Source of the DNA: JBBSHJ01 sp038253135
GTDB lineage: Bacteria; Actinomycetota; Actinomycetes; Mycobacteriales; QHCD01
Assembly: GCA_038253135.1 (NCBI GenBank)
Contig: JBBSHJ010000103.1
Location: forward strand, 1 to 11,311
Direction of reading: 5' to 3'
DNA length: 11,311 nucleotides
Made by a program: the position numbers and the translations under genes. Below, piece by piece: positions 1 through 6,448 of the stretch; the stretch's first letter is position 1; each line of letters begins with the position of its first letter. The notes beneath the pieces are model-generated. The model was not told where the DNA came from and made no database searches. It saw only the letters and a program-made list of their open reading frames with translations.

Positions 1-1
1 A

Positions 2-1018
2 CTAGTGCCGCTCCTCGCGCTGCTTGCACGAGACGCACAGTGTCGCGGCCGGGAACGCCTGCAGCCTGGCCTTGGCGATCGGCTGCCCGCAGCTCTCGCA
101 CCGGCCGTACCGGTCGTTCTCGAGCCGGACGAGCGCGCGCCTGGTCTGGGTCAGCAACTCGAGCCGGTTGTGCGCGAGGGACAGCTCATGCTCGCGTTCG
201 AAGGTCTTCGCGCCCGCGTCGGCCTGGTCGTCGCCGGCGCCGTCGCGGGCCTGGTGCGTCAGGTCGTCGAGGTCGGACATCGCTCGGGCGTATTCAGCCT
301 CCAGCTCGGCCAGCGCTTCGCCGAGATCGGCTCGGACCCCGTCGAGCTCGGCCTTGGACCACCGGGGATCGGGCCCGCTTGCCGTCGTTGCCGGCTTCTT
401 CCTCGCGGGCTGCGCCGGCGCCCGCTTCTCCGGCGGTGCCTTCGCTGTCTTGCCCGGTCCTGCTGTCTTGTCCGGTCCCGCTGTCTTGGCGGTCGATTTC
501 GCCACGGTCTTGCCCGACGCCGCCTTCGGCGCCGCAGGCTTCGTGGCCGCGCTCTTAGTGGTGGCGGTCTTAGTGGTGGCGGTCTTGGTGGTGGCGGTCT
601 TGGTGCTGGCGGGCTTGGTGCTGGCGGGCTTGGTGGTGGCAGCCTTAGTAGCGGCGGTCTTGGTGCTGGCGGCCCTCTTGGCGGCCGATGCCTTGGCCGT
701 GCCCTTGGTTGCCGCGCTCTTCCGTGCCGGGGTCCGCTGGGCCGCGGTCTTCTTTGCCGCGCTCCTCTTTGCCGCGGTCTTGGTGCTCGCCCTCTTGGTG
801 GCCGCGCTCTTGCGTGCCGGAGCCCGCTGGGCCGCGCTCTTGGTTGCTGCGGTGTTGGTGGCCGCGGTCTTGGTTGCTGAGCTCGTGGTGGGCGCGGTCG
901 TGGCTGCCGCTGATTTCCTTGCCGAGGAGGTGCGGGTCGCCTTCTTCGCAACCGGCATTTTCTCCGGCACGGTCTTGCTGGCCGACGTTGTCGCGGATCG
1001 AGTCGATTGCCTCGCCAC
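2..1018 (-). CDS. TraR/DksA-type zinc-finger protein with a long histone-H1-like N-terminal tail
   Basis: Predicted 338-residue RNA-polymerase-associated regulator of the TraR/DksA family. The C-terminal part (about 219-338) has a helical hairpin followed by a four-cysteine zinc finger, C307-x2-C310-x17-C328-x2-C331, within the family signature YGRCESCG...LCVSCK. Acidic residues D264 and D267 sit where the coiled-coil tip of E. coli DksA has D71 and D74. Residues 1 to about 210 are low-complexity Lys/Ala/Thr/Ser/Pro sequence with about 36 Lys and 13 Arg against 3 acidic residues, like histone H1 tails; this suggests DNA binding (inference). Most family members are far shorter. The start taken is GTG at 1018, with an AGGCGG-like site 7 nt upstream. 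An ATG at 958 (residue 21) has GGAG only 3 nt away and is the alternative. The gene ends at the window edge with its TAG intact. Family call is firm; tail function is not. Confidence 0.88.
   Translation of the reverse strand: MARQSTRSATTSASKTVPEKMPVAKKATRTSSARKSAAATTAPTTSSATKTAATNTAATKSAAQRAPARKSAATKRASTKTAAKRSAAKKTAAQRTPARKSAATKGTAKASAAKRAASTKTAATKAATTKPASTKPASTKTATTKTATTKTATTKSAATKPAAPKAASGKTVAKSTAKTAGPDKTAGPGKTAKAPPEKRAPAQPARKKPATTASGPDPRWSKAELDGVRADLGEALAELEAEYARAMSDLDDLTHQARDGAGDDQADAGAKTFEREHELSLAHNRLELLTQTRRALVRLENDRYGRCESCGQPIAKARLQAFPAATLCVSCKQREERH
543..677 (-). repeat. 15-bp tandem repeats inside the DksA-like gene
   Basis: Nine consecutive 15-bp units, plus-strand consensus GTGGTGGCGGTCTTG, encode five-residue Lys/Thr/Ala units such as TKTAT in the basic tail (about residues 114-159). 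Several adjacent units are identical or differ by one or two bases, pointing to recent expansion by slippage or unequal crossing-over. Looser copies of the period continue on both sides. Confidence 0.85.
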
Positions 1019-1191
1019 GTGCGCACCGCCTCAGGTGTCGGGCGCGAAACCGCGGGTCCGCCTCGGACCGGTCGTGCGCGCCAGCTGCTCTTTCGAAATT
1101 GACGGTCACAATACGGACCGGATCGCGGCGATGCCACCGCAACGCGCGTACAGCGGCGGAATCGGACGGCGGCGGGACATCGAGCGTCGGC
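1019..1191 (-). promoter_or_regulatory. Intergenic region before the DksA-like gene, with a small dyad
   Basis: This 173-bp gap separates the antiporter stop from the DksA-like start and is the natural place for that gene's own promoter. It holds a perfect 6-bp-arm dyad, GGTCCG-CCT-CGGACC, at 1055-1069, about 40 bp upstream of the GTG. A TATTGT on the minus strand near 1113-1118 resembles a -10 box, but I see no convincing -35 at 16-18 bp. No poly-T tract follows any stem, so I do not call a terminator. Confidence 0.3.
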
Positions 1192-2688
1192 TCAGGACTC
1201 GGCCGCCACGGTGTCCGGGTCGCCCCAGCCGGCCAGCGGTCCGGCCCGGCTGACCGCGTGCATCCGGTCCTCGGTCATGGCCCGGGCCCGGCGCGTGGTG
1301 ATCAGCAGCAATTCATCGCCGCGGGTCAGCCGGGTCTCCGGGTCAGGAACCATGCTCTCGCCGTCGCGGACCACGAGCGAGAGCATCGCGCCGACGGGCA
1401 GGCGGAGGTCCCGCACGTAGACGCCGTGCAGCCGCGAGCCCGGCGAGATCCGGACGTGCAGCAGGTCCGCGGCGAGCTCCTCCAGCGGCGCCGACTCGAT
1501 CATGACCTCGCGGGGCGGGTGGACCGACACGACGCCGAGCAGGCGGGCGCACCACGGCAGCGAGACGCCCTGCACGAGCGTGAAGACGACGACCAGCACG
1601 AACACGATGTTGAACAACCGGGTGGCGTGCGGCAGCCCCGCACTGATCGGGATCGTCGCCAGCACGATCGGCACCGCCCCGCGCAGACCGGCCCAGGACA
1701 GGAACGCCTGACCGCGCCAGCCGAGTCCGAAACCCGTCGTACTCACGAGCACCGACACCGGCCGTGCGACCAACAGCAGCACCGCGCCGATGACCAGCGC
1801 CGGCACCACGGCCCCGGGCAGCAGACTCGGGTCGACCAGCAGTCCGAGCAGCACGAACAGACCGATCTGCGCCAGCCACGCCAGCGCCTCGCCGAATCCG
1901 ATCACGGCCTGCCGGTGCGGCAGATCGGCGTTGCCGAGAACGAGACCGGCCAGGTAGACGGCGAGGAAACCCGACGCGTGTGCAAGCGAGCCGGTGGCGA
2001 AGGCGAGAACGCAGAAGGCCACGGCACCGATGGGATAGAGCCCCGCGATCGGCAGCGCGCTGCGCCGCAGCACGAAGGCACCGATCAGTCCGGTCGCGAC
2101 GCCGATGAGCGCGCCGACGACGAGCTCGTAGACCATCAACCCGAGGATCACCGGCACGGAGTGCGGATGATCGGCGGACAGCAGCACCACGAGGATCACC
2201 GCCGGCGCGTCGTTGAACCCGGACTCGACCTCGAGGATCGCGCCGTGCCGGCCCCGCAGTGGCAGCCGCCGCAGGGTCGAGAACACGGCAGCCGCGTCAG
2301 TCGAGGAGATCACCGCGCCGAGAATCAGGCCGATCTTCCACGGCAGGCCGAGGAAGGCGAGGGCCGCGGCCGAGACGATCATGATGCTCACGCCGATGCC
2401 GACGGTCGCCAGCACCGAGCCCGGGGCAAGCGCAGGACGCACGGTGCGCCAGCGGGTCGTCAAGCCGCCCTCGGCGAGGATCAGGACCAGGGCGGCGAGG
2501 CCCAACGTGCGGGTGAGGTCGGCATCGTCGAAGTTGTAGCCGAGTCCGCCCTCGCCGACGATCAAGCCGAGGGCGAGATAGGCGAGCAGGGTCGGGAGAC
2601 CGAAGCGATGCGACAGGCGCACCGCGAGCACGCTCACGAGCACGATGAGGGAGCCGGCCAGGATCAGTTGCTCGACAGCAGTGCTCAT
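1192..2688 (-). CDS. CPA1-family cation/proton antiporter with C-terminal RCK_C domain (NhaP2/CvrA-like)
   Basis: Predicted 498-residue inner-membrane antiporter exchanging K+ (or Na+) for H+. Residues 1 to about 385 form about a dozen hydrophobic segments. Family motifs are visible: STDAAAVFS at 129-137, the ion-binding ESGFND at 155-160, and SWAGLRGAVPIVLA at 331-344. Residues about 400-470 form a cytosolic TrkA-C (RCK_C) module without the nucleotide-binding RCK_N half, the NhaP2/CvrA arrangement, and probably sense a ligand. The ATG at 2688 lies 12 bp after the stop of the upstream membrane-protein gene, so the two are probably cotranscribed from the divIVA side. The site GGCGG before the ATG is weak, which fits translational coupling. 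Substrate (K+ or Na+) cannot be decided from sequence. Its place between divIVA and a DksA-like gene is not part of the usual dcw core. Confidence 0.9.
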   Translation of the reverse strand: MSTAVEQLILAGSLIVLVSVLAVRLSHRFGLPTLLAYLALGLIVGEGGLGYNFDDADLTRTLGLAALVLILAEGGLTTRWRTVRPALAPGSVLATVGIGVSIMIVSAAALAFLGLPWKIGLILGAVISSTDAAAVFSTLRRLPLRGRHGAILEVESGFNDAPAVILVVLLSADHPHSVPVILGLMVYELVVGALIGVATGLIGAFVLRRSALPIAGLYPIGAVAFCVLAFATGSLAHASGFLAVYLAGLVLGNADLPHRQAVIGFGEALAWLAQIGLFVLLGLLVDPSLLPGAVVPALVIGAVLLLVARPVSVLVSTTGFGLGWRGQAFLSWAGLRGAVPIVLATIPISAGLPHATRLFNIVFVLVVVFTLVQGVSLPWCARLLGVVSVHPPREVMIESAPLEELAADLLHVRISPGSRLHGVYVRDLRLPVGAMLSLVVRDGESMVPDPETRLTRGDELLLITTRRARAMTEDRMHAVSRAGPLAGWGDPDTVAAES

Positions 2689-2700
2689 GGCGGCCGCCGG

Positions 2701-3408
2701 CTATCTCGATGGATCGTGCGGCGGTGACTGATCGTTCGGGAGGATCTCGTCGGGGGGCGGCTGGCCGTGTCCGGGCGCGGCGAGCCGCGCCGTGACCGGC
2801 CGGCACACGGCGCAGGGCGTGAAGCCCGACGACAAGGCCTCGGCCATCGGGACGCTGACGGCCGGCAAGCCGGCGAGGAAGGCGCAGCCGGGCAGGTGGA
2901 ACCGGGGGCGCCCGTCAACGACAGCGACCTCGACCGGACCGACGCCGGCGACGGCCGACTGCTCGAGGCCGCCGGCCACGACCTCGATGCCCGGTTCGTC
3001 AACCGGGTCGCGCGGATCCGCGGGCCGGCCGGCGGGCTGATCGGGGCCGGCAGTCGCAGGTACGTCGTCGGCTGCGAGCGGCGCGGCGTGCGGCGGCGGC
3101 TCACCGATCGGCAGCGGCCAGATCACCTCGGGGATCTCGGCGTCCTCATCGCTGACGGTGCCCTGCCCGCGCCGGCCCAGCAGTGCCACGGCGAGCGCAC
3201 CGACCGCCAGCACCGCCAGCGCCAGAGACGTCCAGATCAGCGCCCGGTGCTGCTCGCCGCTGAGTGCCCAGAACAGCAGGACGGCGGCGGCTACGACGAG
3301 CAGCAGGCTGACCGGGATCGGGATGATGCCGGCCAGGGACCTCGGCCGACCGGCGCGGTTCTGCGGCGGGCGCTGATCGGCCCCGGTGCGCGGCGGTTCA
3401 GTCGCCAC
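2701..3408 (-). CDS. Two-helix membrane protein with C-terminal His/Cys putative metal site, unknown function
   Basis: Predicted 235 residues starting at GTG 3408, overlapping the end of divIVA by 11 bp with an AGG 5 nt upstream. The frame stays open further back, but that part only shadows divIVA. Residues 1-27 are polar and basic, then two hydrophobic helices lie at about 28-49 and 57-77, then an acidic/Pro-rich linker. The last third contains H171-x3-C175-x23-C199-x2-C202 in a GRPRFHLPGC...GFTPCAVC context. This recalls the short FH/YH-x3-C...G-x-x-PC-x2-C modules that I associate with zinc binding (Ada-type metal site and extensions of some nucleases); that link is inference. No enzymatic domain is recognised. 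Overlap with divIVA and the 12-bp gap to the antiporter place it in one transcription unit. It could be an accessory or sensor subunit of the antiporter or of the polar DivIVA complex. Confidence 0.75.
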   Translation of the reverse strand: MATEPPRTGADQRPPQNRAGRPRSLAGIIPIPVSLLLVVAAAVLLFWALSGEQHRALIWTSLALAVLAVGALAVALLGRRGQGTVSDEDAEIPEVIWPLPIGEPPPHAAPLAADDVPATAGPDQPAGRPADPRDPVDEPGIEVVAGGLEQSAVAGVGPVEVAVVDGRPRFHLPGCAFLAGLPAVSVPMAEALSSGFTPCAVCRPVTARLAAPGHGQPPPDEILPNDQSPPHDPSR

Positions 3409-4411
3409 CGCTGCCTGACGGCGTCGCCTGCGGGGTGACAGCCTCGCCGTCCGTCCCAGCCTGAACGTCAGGATGAGGCGCCATGTCGGTGGTGGCGGCC
3501 GGCTCGTCGAGACCGTCCGGCCTGTCACCCGGTTCGAGTGGCTCCCCCTCGTCCAGGTCGCGGAGCTGCTGCTCGAGATAGTCGTGCATCCGCTCGCGGA
3601 AGCGCGACTCAAACCGGCGCAGGGCATCGATCTTGCCCTGCAGGTCCGCGCGCTTGGTCTCGAGATCCCCGAGGACCTCGGCATGCGTGCGCTCGGCCTC
3701 GGCGGTCATCGTGCGGGCCTTCTCCTCGGCATCGCGCTGCAGGGTCTCGGCCTTCGTGGACGCGTCGCCGTGCAGGGTCTCGGCGCGCTCGCGGGCCTCG
3801 AGAATCATCCGCTCGACGTCGTCGTGCGCCTGCTGGCGTGCCGCCGCGGCCTCCTCCCGGGCCTCGCGGCGGTGCCGCTCGGCCTCGGTGCCGGCAGCGG
3901 TGAGGTGCTTGTCCGCGGTCTCTCGGGCCAGGGCCAGCACGCTCAACGCCTGCACGTGGTCGTCCGGGTGCTCCCACCGGCGCTCCCCGGTCGGTTCGTC
4001 CCCGGCGCCGGCGGAGTCGGTTGTGGTGCCCGCCGGCAGCGCAGTCGCGCCCGCGCCCGACGATGCGCCGACCACCTGGGTCTCAGCCGTGCCGGCGCTC
4101 GTGCCGTCCGCGCTCGTGCCGTCCGCGCTCGCGCGGTCGTCGCCCGGCGCGTCGATTGCGAGCTCGTCGGGCCCAGGTGTGTGGGCACCCATCAACGCGT
4201 CCGGCGCGCCGGCCGCAGCAGCCGAGCCGGACCCCGATGCCTCCAGAACGCGGACCTGCCGCTTCAGATCATTGTTCTCCTCGATCAGGCGGGACAGCTC
4301 GCCCTCGACCTGGTCGAGGAATTCGTCGACTTCGTCCTCGTCGTATCCACGCTTGAGCGGCTTCGGCCGCTTGAAGACGACATTGTGGATCTCGGCGGGG
4401 GTCAGCGCCAT
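3398..4411 (-). CDS. divIVA: DivIVA/Wag31 polar growth and septum-site scaffold
   Basis: Predicted 337-residue cytoplasmic coiled-coil scaffold that marks curved membrane at poles and septum and recruits wall synthesis in Actinobacteria. The N-terminal lipid-binding domain is clear (LTPAEIHNVVFKRPK, then GYDEDEVDEFLDQVEGELSRL, to about residue 57). A Gly/Ala/Ser/Thr/Asp-rich linker at about 58-149 includes an ADGTS tandem encoded by a 15-bp DNA repeat (4095-4124). A long Ala/Glu/Arg coiled coil at about 150-285 ends in FRERMHDYLEQQL, followed by an acidic tail. At 337 residues it is longer than Mtb Wag31 (about 260), the excess being mostly linker. ATG 4411 is preceded by GAGGTGA with good spacing. 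The stop overlaps the next gene. Ser/Thr kinase control is known for Wag31 but no specific site can be assigned here. Confidence 0.96.
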   Translation of the reverse strand: MALTPAEIHNVVFKRPKPLKRGYDEDEVDEFLDQVEGELSRLIEENNDLKRQVRVLEASGSGSAAAAGAPDALMGAHTPGPDELAIDAPGDDRASADGTSADGTSAGTAETQVVGASSGAGATALPAGTTTDSAGAGDEPTGERRWEHPDDHVQALSVLALARETADKHLTAAGTEAERHRREAREEAAAARQQAHDDVERMILEARERAETLHGDASTKAETLQRDAEEKARTMTAEAERTHAEVLGDLETKRADLQGKIDALRRFESRFRERMHDYLEQQLRDLDEGEPLEPGDRPDGLDEPAATTDMAPHPDVQAGTDGEAVTPQATPSGSGGD

Positions 4412-4444
4412 TGGGTCACCTCAGTCCGGATGTCGGTTCGCTGC

Positions 4445-4470
4445 CGACCGGCGCAGCACGGCGCCGGTCG
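4445..4470 (-). promoter_or_regulatory. Strong hairpin upstream of divIVA
   Basis: A perfect inverted repeat, CGACCGGCGC-agcacg-GCGCCGGTCG (10-bp arms, 6-nt loop), lies 34-59 bp upstream of the divIVA ATG. No T-run follows on the minus strand, so it is not a classical intrinsic terminator. It could be a leader-RNA stem or a dyad operator. A second, smaller dyad, CCCCA-CTTC-TGGGG, lies at 4488-4501. Confidence 0.6.
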
Positions 4471-4503
4471 CGTCATGGGGTCGTTATCCCCACTTCTGGG
4501 GCA

Positions 4504-4551
4504 AGCACCGTCTCGTGCAAGCAGTGTCTCGTGCACCATTGTCCCGTGCCC
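4504..4551. repeat. Three 16-bp direct repeats upstream of divIVA
   Basis: Adjacent units are AGCACCGTCTCGTGCA (4504-4519), AGCAGTGTCTCGTGCA (4520-4535) and a degenerate CCATTGTCCCGTGCCC (4536-4551). The shared core is GTCTCGTGCA. The first two differ at only two or three positions. Their place about 95-140 bp before divIVA suits an operator array, though no regulator can be named. Confidence 0.7.
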
Positions 4552-4606
4552 AACCCACCCCGTCGAACCAGGGACGGGCGACGTGCGGTCGGGCTCAGCG
4601 GGGTCC

Positions 4607-4670
4607 TGATGTCCAAGTGGTCGTGATGTCCAAGTGGTCGTGATGTCCAAGTGGTCGTGATGTCCAAGTG
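4607..4670. repeat. 17-bp tandem repeat (3.8 copies) between yggT and divIVA
   Basis: Three perfect copies of TGATGTCCAAGTGGTCG (4607-4623, 4624-4640, 4641-4657) are followed by a 13-bp partial copy ending at 4670. The array ends 9 bp from the yggT stop. The 17-bp period is not a multiple of three, so it is not coding. Exact identity suggests recent expansion. Minus-strand copies contain TTGGAC, which faintly resembles a -35, but no matching -10 follows. Confidence 0.95.
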
Positions 4671-4679
4671 CTTTGGTGG

Positions 4680-4970
4680 TCAGGCCGCGAGGCGCCCGAC
4701 GATGCTCATCCCGATGTAGACCCCGAAGAACAGGATCATGAAGCCCAGGTCGAGCCGCATCCCGCCGAGCCGCAGCGGCGGGATGATCCGACGCATCGCG
4801 CGCAGCGGTGGATCGGTGACGCTGTAGACGACCTCGAGGGTTGCCGCAACGGCGCCGGTGGGCCGGGCTCGGCGGGCCAGCTGCATGACCCAATCGGTCA
4901 CGAACCGGGCGATGAGGAACAGCAGGAAGATCAGCAGGGCGACGTACAGCACCGACCAGAAGGTAGTCAT
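4680..4970 (-). CDS. yggT: YggT-family small membrane protein
   Basis: Predicted 96-residue inner-membrane protein of the YGGT family (typical length about 95-100). Two hydrophobic helices at about 5-23 and 74-93 flank a cytosolic loop carrying the family motifs TDPPLR (52-57) and IPPLRLGG (63-70), followed by LDLGF. The biochemical role is unknown. It sits between sepF and divIVA in most actinobacterial clusters, which suggests a membrane role in division or polar growth. The ATG at 4970 is preceded by GGGAG 8 nt upstream. It lies 81 bp after sepF and is probably cotranscribed with it. Family assignment is firm. Confidence 0.93.
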   Translation of the reverse strand: MTTFWSVLYVALLIFLLFLIARFVTDWVMQLARRARPTGAVAATLEVVYSVTDPPLRAMRRIIPPLRLGGMRLDLGFMILFFGVYIGMSIVGRLAA

Positions 4971-5051
4971 CCCGTCCGCTCCCGCACCCCTTCAGCGTAA
5001 CCGCCGGGAGGACCAGGCGCCGTACCGACTGAAACCCCTGGGACGTGAGCC

Positions 5052-5666
5052 CTACGACTGGTTGAAGAACCCGCGCTCGGCGATCCGGGCCTTGTCCTCG
5101 GCGGTGACCGTCACGTTCTGCGGCGAGAGCAGGAACACCTTGTTGGTCACCCGCTCGATGTCGCCCCGCAGGCCGAAGATCAGCCCGGCGGCGAAGTCGA
5201 CCAGGCGCTTGGCATCGGCGTCGCTCATCTCGGTGAGGTTCATGATCACCGGAACGCCTTCGCGGAAGGCCTCGCCGATCTGCTTGGCCTCGTTGTAGGT
5301 GCGCGGGTGCAGCGTCGTGATCGACCGGAGCGTCGTCGGCTCCGCCACGGGCCCGGTGGAGTAGGTCGTGTCGGTGGCCGGCTCAGCGCTCCACGACCGG
5401 GACGCGCTGCGCTCGCCCGACCGGGCAGCGGTGTAGCCGGAGCGCACCGGCACGCGGTCAGCGGTCTCGGTGCGCTCGAACGCCACGTCATGGCCGCGGC
5501 CCGCAGCCCCGCGCTCGGTAGCCCGGGCACCGGAGTACGGACGGGTGCCGGGCTCGGCGCTGTAGTCGTCATCGGCGCCCTGCTCGTCGTGGACGTCCTG
5601 CTCGCGGTTGTCATCGTCCTCGACGAGCCCGAGGTAGATTCCCATCTTGCGCATTGCTCCGGGCAT
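5052..5666 (-). CDS. sepF: SepF, FtsZ-binding membrane anchor of the Z-ring
   Basis: Predicted 204-residue division protein that bundles FtsZ and tethers it to the membrane; in Actinobacteria, which lack FtsA and ZipA, it is the main anchor. The start is set at ATG 5666 because AGGAAGGA lies 8 nt upstream and because the protein then begins with the short amphipathic segment expected for membrane binding (MRKMGIYLGLVED). Upstream in-frame codons are possible but look non-coding. An ATG at 5654 is the alternative. Residues about 12-110 are an acidic, Ser/Arg-rich disordered linker. The SepF (DUF552) domain spans about 112-190, with SITTLHPRTYNEAKQI, VIMNLTEMSD and FAAGLIFGLRGDIERV. It ends at TAG 5052, with yggT 81 bp downstream. 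Confidence 0.94.
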   Translation of the reverse strand: MPGAMRKMGIYLGLVEDDDNREQDVHDEQGADDDYSAEPGTRPYSGARATERGAAGRGHDVAFERTETADRVPVRSGYTAARSGERSASRSWSAEPATDTTYSTGPVAEPTTLRSITTLHPRTYNEAKQIGEAFREGVPVIMNLTEMSDADAKRLVDFAAGLIFGLRGDIERVTNKVFLLSPQNVTVTAEDKARIAERGFFNQS

Positions 5667-5742
5667 TCCGGGCGTCCTTCCTCGAGATGCTCCGTCTGGG
5701 CGCGGTCCGACCCTCGCGGGTGCCGCGTTCACTGCTGCGACG

Positions 5743-6438
5743 TTACCCGAGATGCGCCGGCCTGCGACCTAGCAACGCCGACCCGATCCGCACGTGTGTC
5801 GCGCCGTACCGAATGGCCGTCGGGAAGTCCGCGGTCATACCGGCAGAGAGCCCGCTCGCCTCGGGATGGCGGGCTCGGATGCGGTCGGCGATGCGGGCGA
5901 TGTCGGCGTACGCCGCGTCGGCGTCCGCACCCGGCGGCGGCACCGCCATCAGTCCAGACAGGCGCAGCGACCCGGCCGCGGCCACCGCGTCGGACAGCTC
6001 CGGCAGCGCCTCGCGGTCGACGCCGCCCCGGCCGGGGTCGCCGTCGAGGCTGACCTGGCAGAAAACCTCGATCACGCGGCCGGCGCGCGCGGCCGCGGCG
6101 TCGAGAGCCGCGACCAGCGGCATCCGGTCGACACTGTGCACCACCTCGGCGTAGCGGGCGACCGAGGCGGCCTTGTTGCGCTGCAGCCGGCCGATGAAGT
6201 GCCAGCGCGCGTCGGCCACTTCGGCGGCCTTCGCGCGCGCCTCCCGATCGCGGCTCTCCCCCAGCTCGGTGACACCGAGAGCGACCAGCCGGCGCGCGTC
6301 ATCGACGGGAAAGGTCTTGGTCACGGCCACGAGGCAGATCCCGTCCGGGATGCGCCCGGCCGACGTCGCCGCCTTTTCGATCGCGCGTCGGACGGTGCTG
6401 AGCCGGCTCGCGATCTCCTCGGTTCGCTTGTCCGTCAA
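5743..6438 (-). CDS. yggS: YggS/PLPHP-family pyridoxal-phosphate homeostasis protein
   Basis: Predicted 231-residue cytosolic PLP-binding protein (Alr_N-like fold, no known catalysis) that buffers B6 vitamers. K41 in LVAVTKTFP is the expected PLP lysine. WHFIGRLQRNK (79-89), the SLDGDPGRGGV stretch and the phosphate-binding RIGSALLG near 217-224 are family hallmarks. The usual GENR/GENY motif reads GESR (60-63). The start is TTG at 6438. No ATG or GTG is available, a TAG closes the frame just upstream, and family alignment needs a start here. It has only a weak GAG site but lies 10 bp after the pgeF stop, so coupled translation is likely. Length is normal. Confidence 0.93.
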   Translation of the reverse strand: MTDKRTEEIASRLSTVRRAIEKAATSAGRIPDGICLVAVTKTFPVDDARRLVALGVTELGESRDREARAKAAEVADARWHFIGRLQRNKAASVARYAEVVHSVDRMPLVAALDAAAARAGRVIEVFCQVSLDGDPGRGGVDREALPELSDAVAAAGSLRLSGLMAVPPPGADADAAYADIARIADRIRARHPEASGLSAGMTADFPTAIRYGATHVRIGSALLGRRPAHLG

Positions 6439-6448
6439 GGAATCTCGA

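Noticed and set aside
688..2727. Long plus-strand open frame of 679 codons opposite the antiporter and DksA-like genes
   Set aside because: It is antisense to genes with clear family motifs, its composition is the Arg/Gln/His-rich pattern of a GC-rich shadow frame, and no domain is recognisable.
3473..4609. Plus-strand open frames opposite divIVA
   Set aside because: They mirror the DivIVA coding frame, whose N-terminal domain and coiled coil are unmistakable; no motif is seen in the antisense readings.
4607..4670. CRISPR array or transposon terminal repeats
   Set aside because: The 17-bp units are head-to-tail with no unique spacers, and there is no cas gene, transposase or target-site duplication.
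4971..5051. Intrinsic terminator between sepF and yggT
   Set aside because: No stem followed by a T-run is visible on the minus strand; the gap looks like simple operon spacing.
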